A DNA stretch of 13,602 bases from Endomicrobiia bacterium (lineage in GTDB: Bacteria > Elusimicrobiota > Endomicrobiia > PHAN01), in the NCBI GenBank assembly GCA_030018875.1, contig JASEHK010000024.1, forward strand, positions 1 through 13,602, written 5' to 3'. This document shows positions 12,856 through 13,602 of the stretch, piece by piece (the first letter of the stretch is position 1; each line of letters opens with the position of its first letter). The notes below the pieces were generated by a model, which saw nothing but the letters and a program-made list of their open reading frames with translations, did not search any database and was not told the origin of the DNA. Position numbers and translations under genes: made by a program.

Positions 12856-13602
12856 TTATATTTTTATCCTGTAAAGATACACGGCGAGAAGATATATCGC
12901 CGCGGCGAAAAACAAGTAAATCGCGCCGGCGATAGTCGCGCTCTCGGTCTTCGACACCACGAAGGCCGCGAACAAAAGAACGATTCCGGCGAGACACGCT
13001 CTCAGAAGGATCCCCTTGTCGGAACAGCCCACGGCCCTGAGTCTGAGCGCGAAATGATCCTTGCTTCCGAGAAACGGGGAGAGGCGCTTGATATACCTTA
13101 CGACCATGACGAACAGCGTGTCAAAGATAGGCACCGCCAGTATCATTATGGGAGACAGAACCCCGAGATTGTTGGATTGCGTGTATCTCGTGCCCAGAGC
13201 CGTCGCGGCGAGTGTCAGCCCGACGAAAAGCGAGCCCGCATCTCCCATAAATATCTTGAAACGCCGCGAAAGATTGTAGGGCAGAAAACCCAGCAGCGCG
13301 CCGGCAAGGCCTATGGAAACGAAGTTCACGTATATCTGCTCCTCGCCGGGAACTCCGATGAAAAAAAATGCCAACGCGGCGATAAGCGCCGTGCCGCCGG
13401 ATAGGCCGTCCATTATGTCTATTATGTTCAGGGCGTTGGATATTCCTATTACCCATAGGAGGGTAACGACCCAGCCGAACCATTCCGGTTTAATGAACTC
13501 TATCCTTATCCCGTAAGATATCAGAAAGACCGCCGCGGCGAACTGAAAAAGAAACTTGTGCGAAAAATGAAGCCCCTTGTGTTTTATGTCGTCTATTATT
13601 CC
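12856..13602 (-). CDS. WecA/TagO-type polyprenyl-phosphate sugar-1-phosphate transferase (partial)
   Basis: This gene runs off the right edge: 248 C-terminal residues are visible, starting GIIDDIKHKG at the very last base. It transfers a sugar-1-phosphate (usually GlcNAc-1-P) from a UDP-sugar to undecaprenyl phosphate, the first step of many surface glycans. Visible signatures are the Asp-Asp pair of GIIDDIK, NIIDIMDGLSGG with its two catalytic-region aspartates, MGDAGSLFVG, and a KDHFALRL histidine motif that fits WecA/TagO rather than MraY. Several hydrophobic segments match the multi-pass topology, ending in a run of two near the C-terminus. An internal Met (13411-13413) is not the start, because the frame stays open to the edge. 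The stop is TAA. Confidence 0.93.
   Translation of the reverse strand, partial: GIIDDIKHKGLHFSHKFLFQFAAAVFLISYGIRIEFIKPEWFGWVVTLLWVIGISNALNIIDIMDGLSGGTALIAALAFFFIGVPGEEQIYVNFVSIGLAGALLGFLPYNLSRRFKIFMGDAGSLFVGLTLAATALGTRYTQSNNLGVLSPIMILAVPIFDTLFVMVVRYIKRLSPFLGSKDHFALRLRAVGCSDKGILLRACLAGIVLLFAAFVVSKTESATIAGAIYLFFAAAIYLLAVYLYRIKI

Noticed and set aside
12553..13404. Plus-strand open frame across the WecA-like and GT39-like genes
   Set aside because: It crosses two supported minus-strand membrane protein genes and encodes a highly charged, featureless product.

Overview
The window is a bacterial chromosome segment of moderately high GC content with every recognisable gene on the minus strand. 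Transcription therefore runs from right (13602) to left (1), and the genes below are in that order. No rRNA, tRNA, CRISPR array, transposase or phage gene is visible. The gene content (WecA-type lipid-carrier sugar transferase, type II fatty acid synthesis, acetate kinase) suits a free-living bacterium with a polysaccharide-decorated envelope. Short purine/pyrimidine tandem repeats at gene ends remind me of uncultured lineages such as Omnitrophota or Elusimicrobiota, but that placement is a weak inference.

Region A (13602 to 8689) is a cell-surface polysaccharide group. It holds the C-terminal part of a WecA/TagO-type polyprenyl-phosphate sugar-1-phosphate transferase, a multi-spanning GT39/ArnT-like glycosyltransferase, an FAD-dependent amine-oxidase-fold enzyme whose start overlaps the previous gene by 20 nt, and a GT4-type cytoplasmic glycosyltransferase. 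Together they look like parts of a lipid-linked glycan or exopolysaccharide pathway.

Region B (8688 to 6190) starts with a structured intergenic stretch (a 55-nt cloverleaf-forming palindrome and a second hairpin) and a near-consensus sigma70 promoter. It then encodes an isocitrate dehydrogenase-type enzyme and acetate kinase.

Region C (6115 to 90) is the classical rpmF-plsX-fabH-fabD-fabG-acpP-fabF cluster behind a strong promoter (TTGACG, 17 bp, TATAAT). It makes ribosomal protein L32, acyl-phosphate for phospholipid synthesis, and the initiation, malonyl-loading, reduction, carrier and elongation components of fatty acid synthesis. All catalytic residues I could check are present.

The unusual part lies between the genes. 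At four gene 3' ends (isocitrate dehydrogenase, ackA, fabH, fabG) there are arrays of 7-nt or 8-nt units, usually a purine-rich arm followed by a complementary pyrimidine-rich arm. Different sequences share the same architecture, polarity and position. At three of them the array runs into the coding sequence and supplies the last codons and the stop. Two other gene ends (GT4 and fabD) carry different palindromic elements at the same place. Two starts (fabD and isocitrate dehydrogenase) have a promoter almost touching the ATG and no Shine-Dalgarno sequence, which suggests leaderless translation.
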